Of a DNA stretch of 64,000 nt, positions 1 through 11,863 are shown in pieces. The notes under the pieces were generated by a model that did not search any database, was not told where the DNA came from, and worked only from the letters and a program-made list of their open reading frames with translations. The stretch is taken from contig NC_041006.1 of NCBI RefSeq assembly GCF_004193775.1, forward strand, positions 22,955,611 through 23,019,610. Direction: 5' to 3'. This stretch comes from Glycine soja. Lineage: Eukaryota > Streptophyta > Magnoliopsida > Fabales > Fabaceae. Both the position numbers and the translations under genes were made by a program. Position 1 is the first letter of the stretch, and the number at the start of each line of letters is the position of its first letter.

Positions 1-1099
1 TGTCTTGTACATTAATCCTTATTGCACTTTTGTGCCTTCCTTGTAAAATCTAGAGATCTTCTGTCTCTCTTTTTTCTTCACTCGCCTTTGGCGGATTTTA
101 TTTTATTTTTCTTTTCACTATTGCACAACTTCGTGCATGTGTTGTTTGCATTGCTCTTCCTGCTGGTTTAGCGGTGGTTCTTGCTCAGGGTTTCTATTTT
201 GTTTTTTTTTTGTTTTTTATCGTTGCTTTTAGAAAACAAATATGCCTTGGCTTGGAGGGGGTAGCAAGGGATAAATTAGTGTTTGGGGTGTTAAAACACA
301 GCCATGTGTCATTTCAAATCTTGACTAGATAAAAAAGTTTGAATTTTGGGACCAAACCTCTAATAAGCACGCTCCGTATTCTTTCTTCTTTTTATTTTTT
401 TATCACCCTAATTTTTGCCTAGGCTGCCTTTTCGGGTTTTCAACCTATCGGGTGGGAACTTCTGATTTTCCCCTAGGTTCACTTGAGGCTCATGCATGGT
501 GCCTCTCATTGCCCCAGTGTAGGGCTCTGAGGTATGTATTAATATCTTTTGTCATGACCTTGTAGCAAGGAAAAATGAAAAACTATGCATGTTCGCAAAA
601 ATGCATTTTCAAGGATGAGAAATATTTAGAAGATTTTCAATTGACAGATTAAGTCGAATGACTCTTGTTCTTGAGAACTCACTTTTCTCTTAAAAGACAA
701 CTTTTAAGAATGATAAAATGAGGTCACATGAATGTTTGTATTTCTTATTTTTTATTTGAAACACATTCAATCAAACGTTTTTCTTTTTCTTTTTTCTTTT
801 TTTTTTGTTTTGAACTTTACTCGTCGTTTACGGCATCCCCACCAAACGTGTAGAACGAGAAATTTCTGATTGAACAGACTTGGAGATCGACTCAGAAGCA
901 CATGTCACTTAAGCAAACAAGCCAACGATGTACATTCACATTCCAGTGAATGTTAAATAAATACGCAAAGATGTAATTGTGAGAGAATGAGAGGCAAGGA
1001 CATCAAGTTTATCCATATTATTAGCATTATGACTGTTGTTTACAGTAATGGCATAAACTTGAAAATCCTAATGGTCATTGGAGACATCTAACAACAACC
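1..1099. other. Unclassified, probably retroelement-derived non-coding DNA
   Basis: No convincing coding region, LTR edge or RNA gene is visible. The stretch is AT-rich with several T-rich tracts (around 70-120, 205-220 and 780-810). It lies directly downstream, on the minus strand, of an Ogre/Tat-like gag remnant, so it is most simply the continuation of that old element, perhaps an untranslated or intron-like part. That assignment is inference. Confidence 0.35.
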
Positions 1100-1429
1100 T
1101 TCAAATTGCCCCAAGTATCATGCACAGTATCGCTCGACAACGTCAGAATTCACAAGCAATTGTCCTACAATGCTCAATGGAATGCCCCGAAACTCCTTCA
1201 TGATAAGCACATGTTGCATTCGAGTTGTGTCCTCGAGAAAAATGGAGATGAGGAATCTTTGCTGGGATTATGGCTACCATTGCATTATTGAGTAGATATG
1301 GGAGTAAGTTAGCATACGACGCTGGAATTGGGGTGAATTCTACAGGCTTCTTTTCTAGAAAATTCCTTCACTGGTTGGCCTCGGATGTGCAGCAGGCAGG
1401 TTTTGTGATCAATTTAGGGGCAGCCTTTG
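1100..1429 (-). pseudogene. Ogre/Tat-like Ty3-gypsy gag fragment, frameshifted
   Basis: On the minus strand a short stretch reads FTPIPASYANLLPYLLNN, a motif I recognise from the gag of Tat/Ogre-type gypsy retrotransposons in legumes. After a frame change it reads CAYHEGVSGHSIEHC, a cysteine/histidine arrangement typical of the nucleic-acid-binding part of the same gag proteins. The frame is broken at least once between the two motifs and by stops afterwards. The upstream part of gag is missing because the element is interrupted at 1430 by the LTR of another retroelement. It is a dead remnant and the oldest recognisable layer of the left-hand stack. Family identification rests on motif memory only. 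Confidence 0.6.
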
Positions 1430-2338
1430 TGATGTAAACTCCATTGGAGCTTGTAGGCCAAGGATCTTCTTCATCAATGGATTCTTTTGCTTCTTGGAAG
1501 ATGAATGGCAGCGGAATAGAGAAGGAAGAGAGAGAAGAAACGCCACTTCAAGGAGAAGATGAGTCTAGAATAAGGAAGGGAGAGGAAGACAAGAGCACAA
1601 AATTTTGTGCTCTAAAAGAGCTCTGAAATCTGAAGTTTAATTTTCAAATGATCAAAGTTGAAAAAATTGCACACACATGGCCTCTATTTATAGCCTTAGT
1701 GTCACACAAAATTGGAGGGAAATTTGAATTTCTATTCAAATTTCACTTGAATTTGTGGAGCCAAATTTTGGAGCCAAAATTTCACTAATTATGATTAGTG
1801 AATTTTAGCTATGATTCAGCCCACTAATCCAAGATCAAGTCCAAGATTCTCCACTAAGTGTGCTTAGGTGTCATGAGGCATGTAAAGCATGAAGGACATG
1901 CACAAAGTGTGACTATATGATGTGGCAATGGGGTGTAGCAAGCAAATGCTCACCTCCCCCTCTAAAATTTAATTGTAATGGGCTTCTCCCAATTCAATTA
2001 AATTTATTTCCAACCACAAACATCAAATATTCACTTAATACATGTGAAATTACAAAACTACCCCTAATATAAAAACTAGTCTAGGTGCCCTAAAATACAA
2101 GGGATGAAAAATCCTACATTTCGAGGGTACCTTACCTATATTGTGGAGCCCTAAATACAAGGCCAAAAAATAATGAAACCTTAATCTAATATGTACAAAG
2201 ATAAGCGGGCTCATACTTAGCCCATGGGCCCGAAATCTACCCTAAGGCTCATGAGAACCCTAGGGCCTTCTCTTGCATCTCTGTCCCAATCTTCTTGGAG
2301 TCTTCTATCCAATGCCCTTGCGGGGTAGGATTGCATCA
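1430..2338 (-). repeat. 3' LTR of non-autonomous copy A
   Basis: The LTR is 909 bp and reads TGATGCAATCC... on the minus strand, ending in a CA dinucleotide at 1430. It matches the LTRs of copies B and C but lacks a segment of about 70 bp near 1570 that both others have. A TATTTATA on the plus strand near 1684 corresponds to the promoter TATA box of the family. The polypurine tract lies next to it at 2339-2357. Confidence 0.8.
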
Positions 2339-2527
2339 TTCCCTTCCCCTTGAAAAGCATTTGACCTCAAATCCCGAGACTCTTGAAACTCTGGGCTTTT
2401 TTCCTCAACACCTGTAAAAAGAATAAAAACATATGTATTAGTGGTGTTTGGTATGTTGAAGTAAGGTAAGGTCTGTAAACCCATTTCTTGGGCATCTTCT
2501 CATGAAGGAACATGGTTCTTCACCAAC

Positions 2528-3771
2528 TCAATGAGTGGTGCTACAAGTATAGAAAAAATATGGGACAAACCTTTTGTAAGAGTTTGTTAAGTCATGGAAG
2601 CCCCAAATTTTTCTTATACTTGTTGGAGTGGGCCACTTAGGAATGACCTTTATTCTCTTAGGGTTCATGGGAACCCCTTGATCACTATTTAAAAAATTAA
2701 GAAAAGTAATGCAATAAAACATACCTTTTTCTGTATTTTCATGTTGATTATTCCTACCAAAAAGTATGACAAACCTAAGGTGTCCCATATGAGTACCTAA
2801 GTTTGTATTGAAACTAAAAATAAGAACAAACCTACCTAATAAGTCCCTATGTACACAAATCATGAAGATCTTAGGAGCACGAGGGATTTTACAAAAGAGG
2901 GTTGCACCACTCAAAACATTCATCATACCACCTATTTTAGGGATTTGGTGCCTAATAATACCTATTTTGGGCACCAACAAAGCACAAGGATTTAAGCTCT
3001 TGCAAACCAAACCCTCATCCAACAACTCCTTTACAAAGGAGAAAATGTGGAGGTTGTCTAAGAGGGGAAATTTCTTTAATATTTTCCTTTATTTCAAAAT
3101 GCCTTTCCTTCTTAGCTAACCACTTGGAGGAGACACTTACCTCCTTACACTCCTCCTTAACCATTAAAGGTTGTCCTTCTTCTTGGGGGTAGATCTCTTC
3201 ACTAGATTCTTCCCCTTTTGCTTCTTCACTTTTACTAGAGGAAGATGAAGTAGTAGCATCATCTTAGCTACTATAAATGTCTTGGCCCCTCATAATCATG
3301 GTTTTCTTGGTGGGGCATTGAGAAGTAATGTGTCCTCTTCCAAGACATTCAAAGCACTTCATGGAGCTGGTCTTTTCTTGCATACTAGCCTTAAGGGGTT
3401 ACTTTTCTATTGTCTTCCCCTTATCATCTTTGGGCTTATAAGGTGTCACCCCTAAGATGCCTTGACCTTGGTCTTTCTTTGGATAAGAGTGAGAGCCATA
3501 AGATTTTGAAGTAGACTTCTTTTTAAGTTGTTGCTTTACCCTTATTTCCCAATCTAAGTTAGCCTCTACATTGTCCTTCCCATGGAGGTATGGGAGGTTA
3601 ATGTTAGCCTCTTGAGGCTTTCTTTCCTTTTCTCTCCTATGGGAGTGAGGTCTAAGATGTGACCTATGCCTTCCTTCATAATAGTCATGAAGTTCTTCAC
3701 TTAGGCTCTTGCAAAAGTTATGACTACTATAGAAGGCATGTTTTTCTTTTCCTAACTCTTTTAGTATTTTC
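2528..3771 (-). pseudogene. Gag-like protein plus RT remnant of copy A, broken
   Basis: Two minus-strand pieces remain. Positions 3399-3771 encode the middle of the gag-like protein (basic, rich in histidine, serine and lysine). Positions 2528-3025 encode the reverse-transcriptase-derived part, with segments resembling the region after the catalytic loop of gypsy RT (the stretch ending in KRFVPYF). Between them the frame is disrupted, although zinc-knuckle coding sequence is still visible near 3300-3365. The gag amino terminus is lost at the 3771/3772 junction. No protease, RNase H or integrase is present, as in the sister copies. It cannot make a full product. Confidence 0.7.
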
Positions 3772-4932
3772 TGTGGAAGCAATGACTTACAAGATTATTT
3801 TGATGATGCTAAAGAATCAAGAGTTAGGCAAGTTCCAAAGAATCATAAGTCAAAAAGCTTCAAGAATCAACTTTCAAAGAATCAAGATTCAAGAATAATC
3901 AAGTCTCAAGATTCAATCAAGTTTCAAGAATCAAGATTCAAGAACAATCAAGATCAAGATTCAAGACTCAAGACTCAAGAATCAAGAGAAGACTTAATCA
4001 AGATAATTACAAAAAAAGTTTTTCAAAACATTTAGTCACTGGTAATCGATTACCAGTAGCCAACATTGTTTTCAAAACTGACTTACAAAGTCGTAATCGA
4101 TTACCATAATCATGTAATCGATTACCAATGTTGTAAAACGTTAGATTTCAAATTTCAAGAGTCACAACTAGTGATAAAACATTTTCAAATCATTTTAAAC
4201 TTGTGTAATAGATTACATAATACTTGTAATCGATTACCAGTGTTTCTAAACCTTTTGACTTTCAAATTTAAACATGAAGAGTCACATCTTTGATGTGTAA
4301 TTGATTACACTATAATGTAATCGATTACCAGTGACTGATTTCGAAAAATAAATTACAAAAAGTCACAATTCTTAAAGTGACTTATTTTTGAAGAGTTTTT
4401 CAAAAGTCACAACTTTTAAAAGGTGACTAGTTTTAAAGAAATTGCCAAAAATCACAAACTTTAATTTGAGTCATCAAATGATTATAAATATGTTACCATG
4501 GCATGGATTTCATATACAACTAAGACTGATTCCTTTCATTCAAAAAGACTGATTTCTTTCATTCATTTCTCTTCATCTTTCTAAGAGTTTTTGTTCAATA
4601 CTTTTTTCAAGAGATTTACTCTCTGGTAATCGATGTAGTGGCCAAAATGATTTATAACAGCTATTAGAAATTTGAATTCAAATTTTACACAAGGGTGTGG
4701 CCGAACCAGTATAAATCTGAGTTTGCAATCTTTCTTCCCTTAAACTTCTTTATTGTTTATTTCTTATTATTTCTATTCAGTAAGATTAATTTGCATTATT
4801 ATTTAGGAGTTCATTTTGAAAGCAATCTTGGGTTTTTGGGTTAAAATCAAAATAGAACTTTTGATTAAGAAAAGATTGTGATATCTTAATTCAACCCCCC
4901 TTCTTAAGATATCTGAGGCCACTTGTCAAACA
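3772..4932 (+). repeat. Chimeric copia LTR: copia 2 start joined to copia 1 end
   Basis: From 3772 (TGTGGAAGC) to about 4607 the sequence follows the LTR at 30376-31260. From about 4610 to 4932 it follows the LTR at 25650-26534, with two internal deletions. The best reading is that copia 1 inserted in the 5' LTR of copia 2 and then lost its first ~140 bp. A TATAAATA lies at 4483-4490. The first part carries five exact GTAATCGATTAC palindromes (4042, 4093, 4114, 4226, 4317) and two one-base variants. After the CA at 4932 the expected primer binding site is degenerate. Confidence 0.7.
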
Positions 4933-4968
4933 ATTGATATCTTAACAAGTTTAGAAGCTTCAAGAATA

Positions 4969-7385
4969 ATGGCCTCAGCAAACTTCTTATTCCCAGAATG
5001 AAATTCAATAAATAGGCCTCCTATTTTTAATGGAGAGGGTTACCACTACTGGAAAACCCGAATGCAAATTTTCACTGAGGCAATAGACTTAAACATTTGG
5101 GAAGCCATAGAAGTTGGACCTTATATACCCACCATGGTGGCTGGAAATACAATAATAGAGAAACCTAGAGAAGAGTGGTCTGAAGATGAAAGAAGATTAG
5201 TGCAGTACAATTTAAAGGCTAAAAACATCATTACTTATGCCCTAGGAATGGATGAATATTTTAGGGTTTCAAATTGTAAGAGTGCTAAGGATATGTGGGA
5301 CTGATGTGTCATTATTTTCTCCTATTTCTTAACCCTTTTTGTCACCAATTTAATTACTGATTAACTCTAATTGTCGAATTTATTATTCAGTTTTATCAAT
5401 TGGGCCAACTTGACTAATTTGGTGTTTTTAATTCAATTTCAGGATAATTATAAGCAATTGGGTTGAGTCAGATTGGACTTGAAGAGAGAAGACAATTTTA
5501 TTAGATTACGTCAAATTTCATTTTATTGCGTTAAGTTTTTATTTAGTATTTTAATTTCGTTCTAGGCCAAAATAATGTAATCAGGCCCAGTGACTTTGGG
5601 TGACCCTTATAAATAGCATCCTTGGGATTCATGGAGGCTATTATGTTATGCTATTATTGAGAAGTTTTAGGGTTTTACATTTTGAGCTTTGTATTATTGT
5701 TCATGTGAATGCATTTTTCCATTTTCTGCTTCTAATTGCAATTTCGTTTCTATTCATTCTTCTGCCTTCAGTTTCATTTTTGTTTTCTGCCTTTAGTTTC
5801 ATTTTTGTTTTCTGCCTTTAGCTTCATTTTCGTTTTCTGCCTTTAGCTTCATTTATGTTTTCTGCTTTTGTTGAACTTATGGAAGGCTAAATTTCTAGTG
5901 TTGTTTCCCTCTGAGGATGAAGCATAATTCTCTTTGAGGTTCTGTTTTTATTGTTGCTCTCCTATCGGTTTTCCCTTCACCAATTAACCCACATGCGTTC
6001 TGTTAATCTGTGCACGCTTCGTATTCAATTAATTGCCACTGTGCTTAAATTACGTTCGTGCTTAATGAACAAGGGGTTAATTGGTGTATGTGTTGCTTAA
6101 TCACATATTGACAACCTTAAATTGATTTTCGCTTAGTAAATTAAACTAGGGTTGGATTAAGTGGTTAACTGCCAAGGGTGAAATCCTCATAACCTAGGAT
6201 AAGAGAATGGCTTCTGAATTAGAGGAAACAACACGTTTTTAATACTATTGATTTCGTATTCCAATATGCTTGTTCTTAAATTCACAAACAAACACCCCCC
6301 AATTGTTACTGTTATAACGAAGCATATTATGAACATTTGGTCAGTCATTGCTCGTTGGGAAACGACCTAGGATCACTTCCTAGTTACTGCACTCTAATGT
6401 TTATTTGATTCGGATACGCCCTCGATCAGGGACACTCTACAAGTTACACATGATGGAACAACTGATGTCAAATGATCTAGGATAAATACTTTAACTCATG
6501 ATTATGAATTATTTAGGATGAAGACAAATGAAAGTATACAAGACATGCAGAAAAGATTCACACATATAGTTAATCATCTTGCATCATTAGGAAGAATTTT
6601 TCCAAATGAAGATCTCATAAATAAAGTGTTAGGATGTCTAAGTAGAGAGTGGCGACCAAAAGTAACAGCCATCATAGAATCTAGAGATTTGTCTATTATG
6701 TCTCTTGCTACACTATTTGGAAAATTATAGGAACATGAGATGGAGATGCAAAGACTAAATCAACATGAAGAAAATGATAAGAAGAAGAAGGGAATTGCTC
6801 TTAAAGCCTCATCGTCAATCCAAGAGGAAAGTGAAATAGAAGATTCAATTGATGAAGATGAAGATCTTAGCCTCTTTGTCAAAAGATTCAACAAATTTAT
6901 TAGAATGTGAAGGCCTATATCACATGGGATGATAACGACTTAGAATCATCTGATGATTCTGAAAAAAGAAATGATTAATCTATGTTTAATGGGCAAGAAT
7001 TATGAAAGCGACAAAGAGGTAACATCTTCTAACAAATCTATTTCTTTTGATGAGTTACAAGATGCATTTGCTGAATTATATAGTGAATCAATTAAACTAG
7101 CAAAACTTGTTTCTTCATCTAAGAAAACAATTTCAGATTTAGAGAAAGAAATTTCAAAATTAAACAAAGAAATAGATATTCTTAAAACTGAAGTTTCATT
7201 CTCTAAATCTAGTGATAAAGTTCATGATTCTACTATGACTAATGAAAAAGTAAATTCATGTAAATGTTGTAGCAAATATGCAGAAGAAATTAAAAATTTG
7301 AGAAACTCACTTGCAAAATTTTCTATTGGCAAGAATAACCTAGATGTCATATTAGGAAATCAAAGATGTATTCTTGATAAAGCAA
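4969..7385 (+). pseudogene. Gag of copia 1, broken and interrupted
   Basis: The start at 4969 is chosen by alignment with the sister element at 27046. The early region contains GYHYWKTRMQIF, the amino-terminal gag signature of sirevirus-type copia elements. A TGA follows at 4999-5001. The frame is interrupted at 5302-6433 by a solo LTR and resumes with the central gag domain (ATG-like position 6518). Further stops occur near 6728 and 6908. Compared with the gag at 27046, the first CCHC zinc knuckle is deleted near 6908. The later part (6953-7385) is a lysine- and glutamate-rich coiled-coil-like segment. At 7386 the gene is cut by copy B; a second knuckle follows beyond that insertion at 12882-12923. 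Confidence 0.75.
5302..6428 (+). repeat. Solo LTR of an Athila-like gypsy element
   Basis: The 1127-bp unit starts TGATGTGTCATT and ends GATCA, with perfect flanking 5-bp target duplications GGGAC (5297-5301 and 6429-6433). There is no internal region, so it is a solo LTR left by recombination between the two LTRs of a full element. Its first ~600 bp match the truncated LTR at 35934-36547 of the Athila-like element in the middle of the window. It contains short pyrimidine-rich repeats built on the theme TTCTGCCTTTAGCTTCATTT at about 5760-5870. Confidence 0.9.
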
Positions 7386-8237
7386 TGATGCAATCCTACC
7401 CCGCAAGGGCATTGGATAGAAAACTCCAAGTAGATTGGGTTGGAGATGCAAGAGAAGGCCCTAGGGCTCTTATGAGCCTTAGGGTAGATTTCAGGCCCAT
7501 GGGCTAAGTATGAGCCCACTTATCTTTGTAAATATTAGATTAAGGTTTCATTATTTTTGGGCCTTGTGTTTAGGGCTCCATAATGTAGGTAGGGTACCCT
7601 ACAAATATAGGATTTTTCAGCCCTTGTATTTTAAGGCACCTAGACTAGTTTTTGTATTAGGGATAGTTTTGTAATTTCACATGCACTAAGTGAATATTTG
7701 ATGTGTGTTGGGAAATAAATTTAATTGAATTGGTAGAAGCCCAATCCAATTAAATTTTAGAGGGGGAGGTGAGCATTTGCTTACTACACCCCATTGCCAC
7801 ATCATATTGTCACACTTTGTGCATGTCCTTCATGCTTTACATGCCTCATGACACCTAAGCACACTTAGTGGAGAATCTTGGAATTGATCTTGGATTAGTG
7901 GGCTGAACCATAACATAAATTCGCTAATCATAATTAGTGTGCGCATTTTTTTTAACTTTGATCATTTAAATATTAAACTTCATATTTCAAAGCTCATTTA
8001 GAGCACAAAATTTCGTGCTCTTCTCTTCCTCTTCCTTCATTCATCTCCTTCTTCCTCCAAGCTCTTATCCATGGCCTCCTATGGTGGTGAGCTTCTTCTA
8101 GACTCATCTTCTCCTTGAAGTGGCATCTCCTCTCTCTCTTCCTTTCTTCATTCCGCTGCCATTCATCTTCCAAGAAGCAAAGGAATTCATTGATGAAGAA
8201 GATCCTAGGCCTACAAGCTCCAATGGAGTTTACATCA
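7386..8237 (+). repeat. 5' LTR of copy B, lacking its TATA region
   Basis: This LTR is 852 bp against 961 bp for its partner. Most of the difference is a deletion of about 110 bp near 7940, which in the 3' LTR holds the TATAAATA at 12475-12482. The 5' promoter is therefore probably dead. The deletion must post-date insertion, because both LTRs are copied from one template. Confidence 0.85.
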
Positions 8238-8238
8238 T

Positions 8239-8251
8239 GTGGTATCAAGAG
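8239..8251 (+). other. Primer binding site of copy B (one-base insertion)
   Basis: TGGTATCAAGAGC directly follows the 5' LTR. It is the TGGTATCAGAGC initiator-methionine tRNA site with one extra A. Copy C has the uninterrupted form at the equivalent place. Confidence 0.8.
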
Positions 8252-10154
8252 CATCTTCATCTAGGTTATATTCTTTTGCTTCCTCTATCTTTTTGTTCGG
8301 TGAATTCTCTTTAATTCCTTGTTCTTCATCTTATACTCCATGTATATCCTCCATTGTCTTATGGTTTGGTGCTGTTTAGAGTAGATTCAAAAAAAAATAA
8401 ACCGATTAAATCTTAGATCTACACTTGTTGTTGCATTTCTATGGTTCAAATTTTGTAGATCTACTCTTGAATCTTGTTTTTGTGTTGATTTTAGGTTCTA
8501 TCATTTTTAATTCATAATATTCTTGTTCTGAACCTTAGATCTAAATGTTCTTCCAAAATATTGATTAAAAAAAACACAAAAATCTAAGTGTAAATCACTT
8601 AATCCATGTTGTCTTAGAGTCATGTTTAGTCATAGTAATTGTCACATTATGTTCTATATTTGTGTTGAATTTTATTTTGTTGATTGAATTATAGATACAT
8701 TTGTTCATGTATTCTTGTCATTCTTAGCCTATATATTGAATTTTGAGTCTAATTCATGCATGTTATTTAGTTCATAACATGTTCTAAATCAATTCCTAGA
8801 AGTAGTCATGTTCTTGAACTTTTTTTTGTTTTCTAAGTTACCTACATGATGCCTATGATGAAGTTGAGTTGTTGTGCTGAGTTGTGGCTGGATTTGTGAA
8901 TCAAAATAAGTCTTAAGCTCTCTTTAATTGTGTTATTCAAGATAATTGAGCATAAGCAAACACAAATTGTAACTATCCAAGCCTTAAGCAACATAAACAC
9001 TACTCTTGATTTATAGGTTGAAATCGCTGGTGCTGGCAGCTTGAATATACGAACTTGTATAAATTACTGGGAATTGGTCACTACGTTTTTTGCGCTGAAA
9101 GGTTTACTGAATTTTCTAGACATCTGGACCAAAATTATAAAAAAATAACCAAGCGATTTGGATTAAAGGAAAAAATATGAAAAATCGCACAAGTTGGCAG
9201 AAAAATCAGTGTCCAGGAAAAAAAATGTGAAAGGAAAGTGTGCTTGTTGTTTTGGCTCAAAATTTGTTCTATAATTGTTGCCTATTTTATACCAATCCTA
9301 GTTCTGAAATTTCAATTGAAAATTATTGTGAAAACAAGTGCCAAAACTAGAGGTTTCTTGAGTCTTTTTTTTTTTATAGTTTTTCTACTCTACTCTAGAG
9401 CCATTCTAGATTTCTCTTTGAGTCCTAACTTGCTTTTGTGTGCTTTTCATTGCTTTAATTGTTGAATAATCCTTGAAAATTTGTCGTGTTAAAACTCTAT
9501 TGGTTTAGCTTTCATTTCATTTTTTTGGTCTTTGGCTATTGCTTGTCTCTTTGTTTCCTTGCTTGTGAGTTGCCATATAGGGAATTGGGATGGAGGATTG
9601 GTGCGATCCCTTGAAGAATTTGAGTCAAGAAGCAAGGGGCCAACCACCCTAAGAGCTATTGGAATAAGAAGCACTTCAAATTGAGTGAAACACTAAAGAG
9701 AGAATAGCCACCACAATTGAGGACTTTTTTTCTTTGTAATTTTGTAATTGGCAATTTTCTTTACTTTCAAATGTTGTAACAAAAAGGCCTTTCATTGGAA
9801 GTAAATTGGGAGCCTTCCCTAGGTCACCCTACTTCCATTTGTGTGTAATAATTTTAGGCAATTTTCCCTTAGGATAGTGAGTGCTTTGTTGGGAACCTTA
9901 AATGAGGTCATCCAAACACTCTTAGGATCCGCCTAGTTTGCATTTCTTGCACTTTAATTTCTTGCTTACTTTCATAGCTTATTTCCTTTACCCTCCATTG
10001 TCAAACCGCCTAGATAGATTGCCTTTTACCAATTAGTTTTTACCTTATCTTTCACACCTCTTTTAGTGTTTATTTTGGCTAGTTTCAACCATAGTTTCTT
10101 TTACATTTTGTTTTCAAACCCCCAACAAGAAAGAACCATAACTTAGGAACCAAC
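8252..10154 (+). other. Leader region of copy B, no coding sequence
   Basis: About 1.9 kb between primer binding site and gag. It is AT-rich with stops in all frames and matches, inverted, the region 22560-24472 of copy C. The similar length and sequence in both copies suggest the leader is a stable part of the family and may hold packaging signals; that role is inference. Confidence 0.6.
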
Positions 10155-10997
10155 ATGAGTCTTCATTCTTCATCTAGTGTTAATGGTGAGGGTTCTACTC
10201 CTAAGGACCCCTTGTATAAGATATTAGATGAGTTGAGTTCCCTTAAGTTGTGGAAAGAAAAACAAGAGAGAAAATAAAAAGGAAAAAAAAGAGTGGAAGA
10301 AATAAGTCAAGATGAAAGAAAGAAAATAAGAGAGGAAGAAAGAAGAAAAATAATGAAAGAAATGAAAAGAGAAAAACATGCCTCCTATAGTAGTCATAAC
10401 TCTTGCAAGAGCCTAAGTAAAGAACTTCGTGACTATTACGAAGAAAGGCATAGGTCACATCTTAGACCTCACTCCCATAGAAGAGAAAAGGAAAGAAAGC
10501 CTCAAGAGGCTAACATTAACCTCCCATACTTCCATGGGAAGGAAAATGTAGAGGCTAACTTAGATTGGGAAATAAGGGTAAAGCAACAACTTAAAAAGAA
10601 CTATACTTCAAAATCTTATGGCTCTCACTCTTATCCAAAGAAATACCAAGGTCAAGGCATTTTAGGGGTGACACCTTTTAAGCCCAAAGATGATAAGGGG
10701 AAGACAATAGAAAAGCAAGCCCCTAAGGCTAGTATGCAAGAGAAAACTAGCTCTATAAAGTGCTTTAAATGTCTTGGAAGAGGACACATTACTTCTCAAT
10801 GCCCCACCACAAAAACCATGATTATGAAGGGCCAAAACATTTATAGTAGCCAAGATGAGGCTACTACTTCACTTTCCTCTAGTGAAAGTGAAGAAGCAAA
10901 AGGTGAAAAATCTAGTGAAGAAATCTACCCCCAAGAAGAAGAACAACCATTAGTGGTTAAAGAGAAGTTTAAGGAGGTGTCTCCTCCAAGAGTTTAG
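10155..10997 (+). pseudogene. Gag-like protein of copy B, one early stop
   Basis: The ATG at 10155 matches the start of the sister frame in copy C. The product would be a basic, highly charged protein. The amino-terminal third is lysine/arginine/glutamate-rich and probably helical. The middle contains a segment with the motif NLPYFHGK and a following DWE that recalls retrotransposon gag. One CCHC zinc knuckle, CFKCLGRGHITSQC, sits at codons 203-216 and would bind RNA. An acidic serine-rich tail follows. A TAA at 10275-10277 breaks the frame at codon 41; downstream it stays open to the TAG at 10995. The knuckle is fully preserved. Confidence 0.75.
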
Positions 10998-11863
10998 CTA
11001 AGAAGGAAACTCATTTTACAATAAAGACAAACATTAAAGAAACTTTCCCTCTTAGACAACCTCCACATTTTCTCTTTTGTAAAAAGACACTTGCTAGCAT
11101 TGCCACACCTCTTGGGCTTGAGTTTATTCCTCAAGTAAAGAAGTTGTTGGATTAGGGTTTGGTTTGCAAGAGCTTAAATCCTTGTGCTTTGTTGGTGCTC
11201 AAAATAGGTATTATTAGGCACCAAGTCCCTAAAATAGGTGGTATGACGAATGTTTTGAATGGTGCAACCCTCTTTTGTAAAATCACCCGTGCACCCAACA
11301 TCTTCATGGTGTGTGTACATAGGGACCCATTAGGTAGGTTTGTTCTTATTTTTAGTTTCAATACAAACTTAGGTACTCATATGGGACACCTTAGGTTTGT
11401 CATACTTTTTGGTAGGAATAGTCAATATGAAAACACAGAAAAAGGTATGTTTTATTCCATTACTTTCCTTAACTTTTTAAATCATGATCAAGGGCTTCCC
11501 ATGGACCCTAAGAGAATAAAGGTCATTCCTGAGTGGCCTACTCCACCAAGTATAAGGGAAATTTGGGGCTTCAATATCTTAACAAACTTTAACAAAAGGT
11601 TTGTCCCATATTTTTCTATACTTGTAGCACCACTCATTGAGTTGGTGAGGAACCATGTTCCTTCATGGGAAGATGCCCAGCAAATGAGTTTTCAGACCTT
11701 ACCTTACTTCAAAATACTAAACACCACTAATACATATGTTTTTGTTCTTTTTACAGGTGTTGAGGAAAAAAGCCTAGAGTTTCAAGAACCTCGGGATTTG
11801 AGGTCAAATTCTTTTCAAGGGGGAGGGAATGATGCAATCCTACCCCGCAAGGGCATTGGATAG
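10998..11863 (+). pseudogene. Reverse-transcriptase remnant of copy B
   Basis: The open part begins at 11159. Segments resemble the beginning of gypsy RT (the stretch LNPCALLVLKIG) and then jump to the region beyond the catalytic loop and the connection to RNase H (the stretch KRFVPYF, then LIELVRNHVPSWEDAQQ). The catalytic YVDD-type motif, fingers and palm core are missing, so this is an internally deleted RT with no activity expected. In copy C the equivalent sequence is in frame with the gag-like gene; here a frameshift and a TAG near 11154 separate them. The frame runs about 30 bp into the 3' LTR. All three copies share this deletion, so it predates their spread. Confidence 0.7.

Larger units (their letters stand above)
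1430..3771 (-). mobile_element. Non-autonomous gypsy-derived LTR element, copy A (truncated)
   Basis: This is the 3' half of a family with two further copies in the window (7386-12790 and 19859-25449). In element direction it holds a truncated gag-like frame, a reverse-transcriptase remnant, a polypurine tract and the 3' LTR (1430-2338). Its 5' half, including the 5' LTR and primer binding site, is absent: at 3771 it is cut by the start of a copia LTR. It sits in an Ogre-like gag remnant. Because the other end is missing, no target-site duplication can be checked. Confidence 0.8.

Noticed and set aside
1106..1291. 61-codon plus-strand frame near the window start
   Set aside because: The minus strand carries recognisable Ogre/Tat gag motifs over the same bases.
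2808..3119. Plus-strand frame opposite the RT remnant of copy A
   Set aside because: The minus strand has the recognisable protein, and the same shadow recurs in copies B and C.
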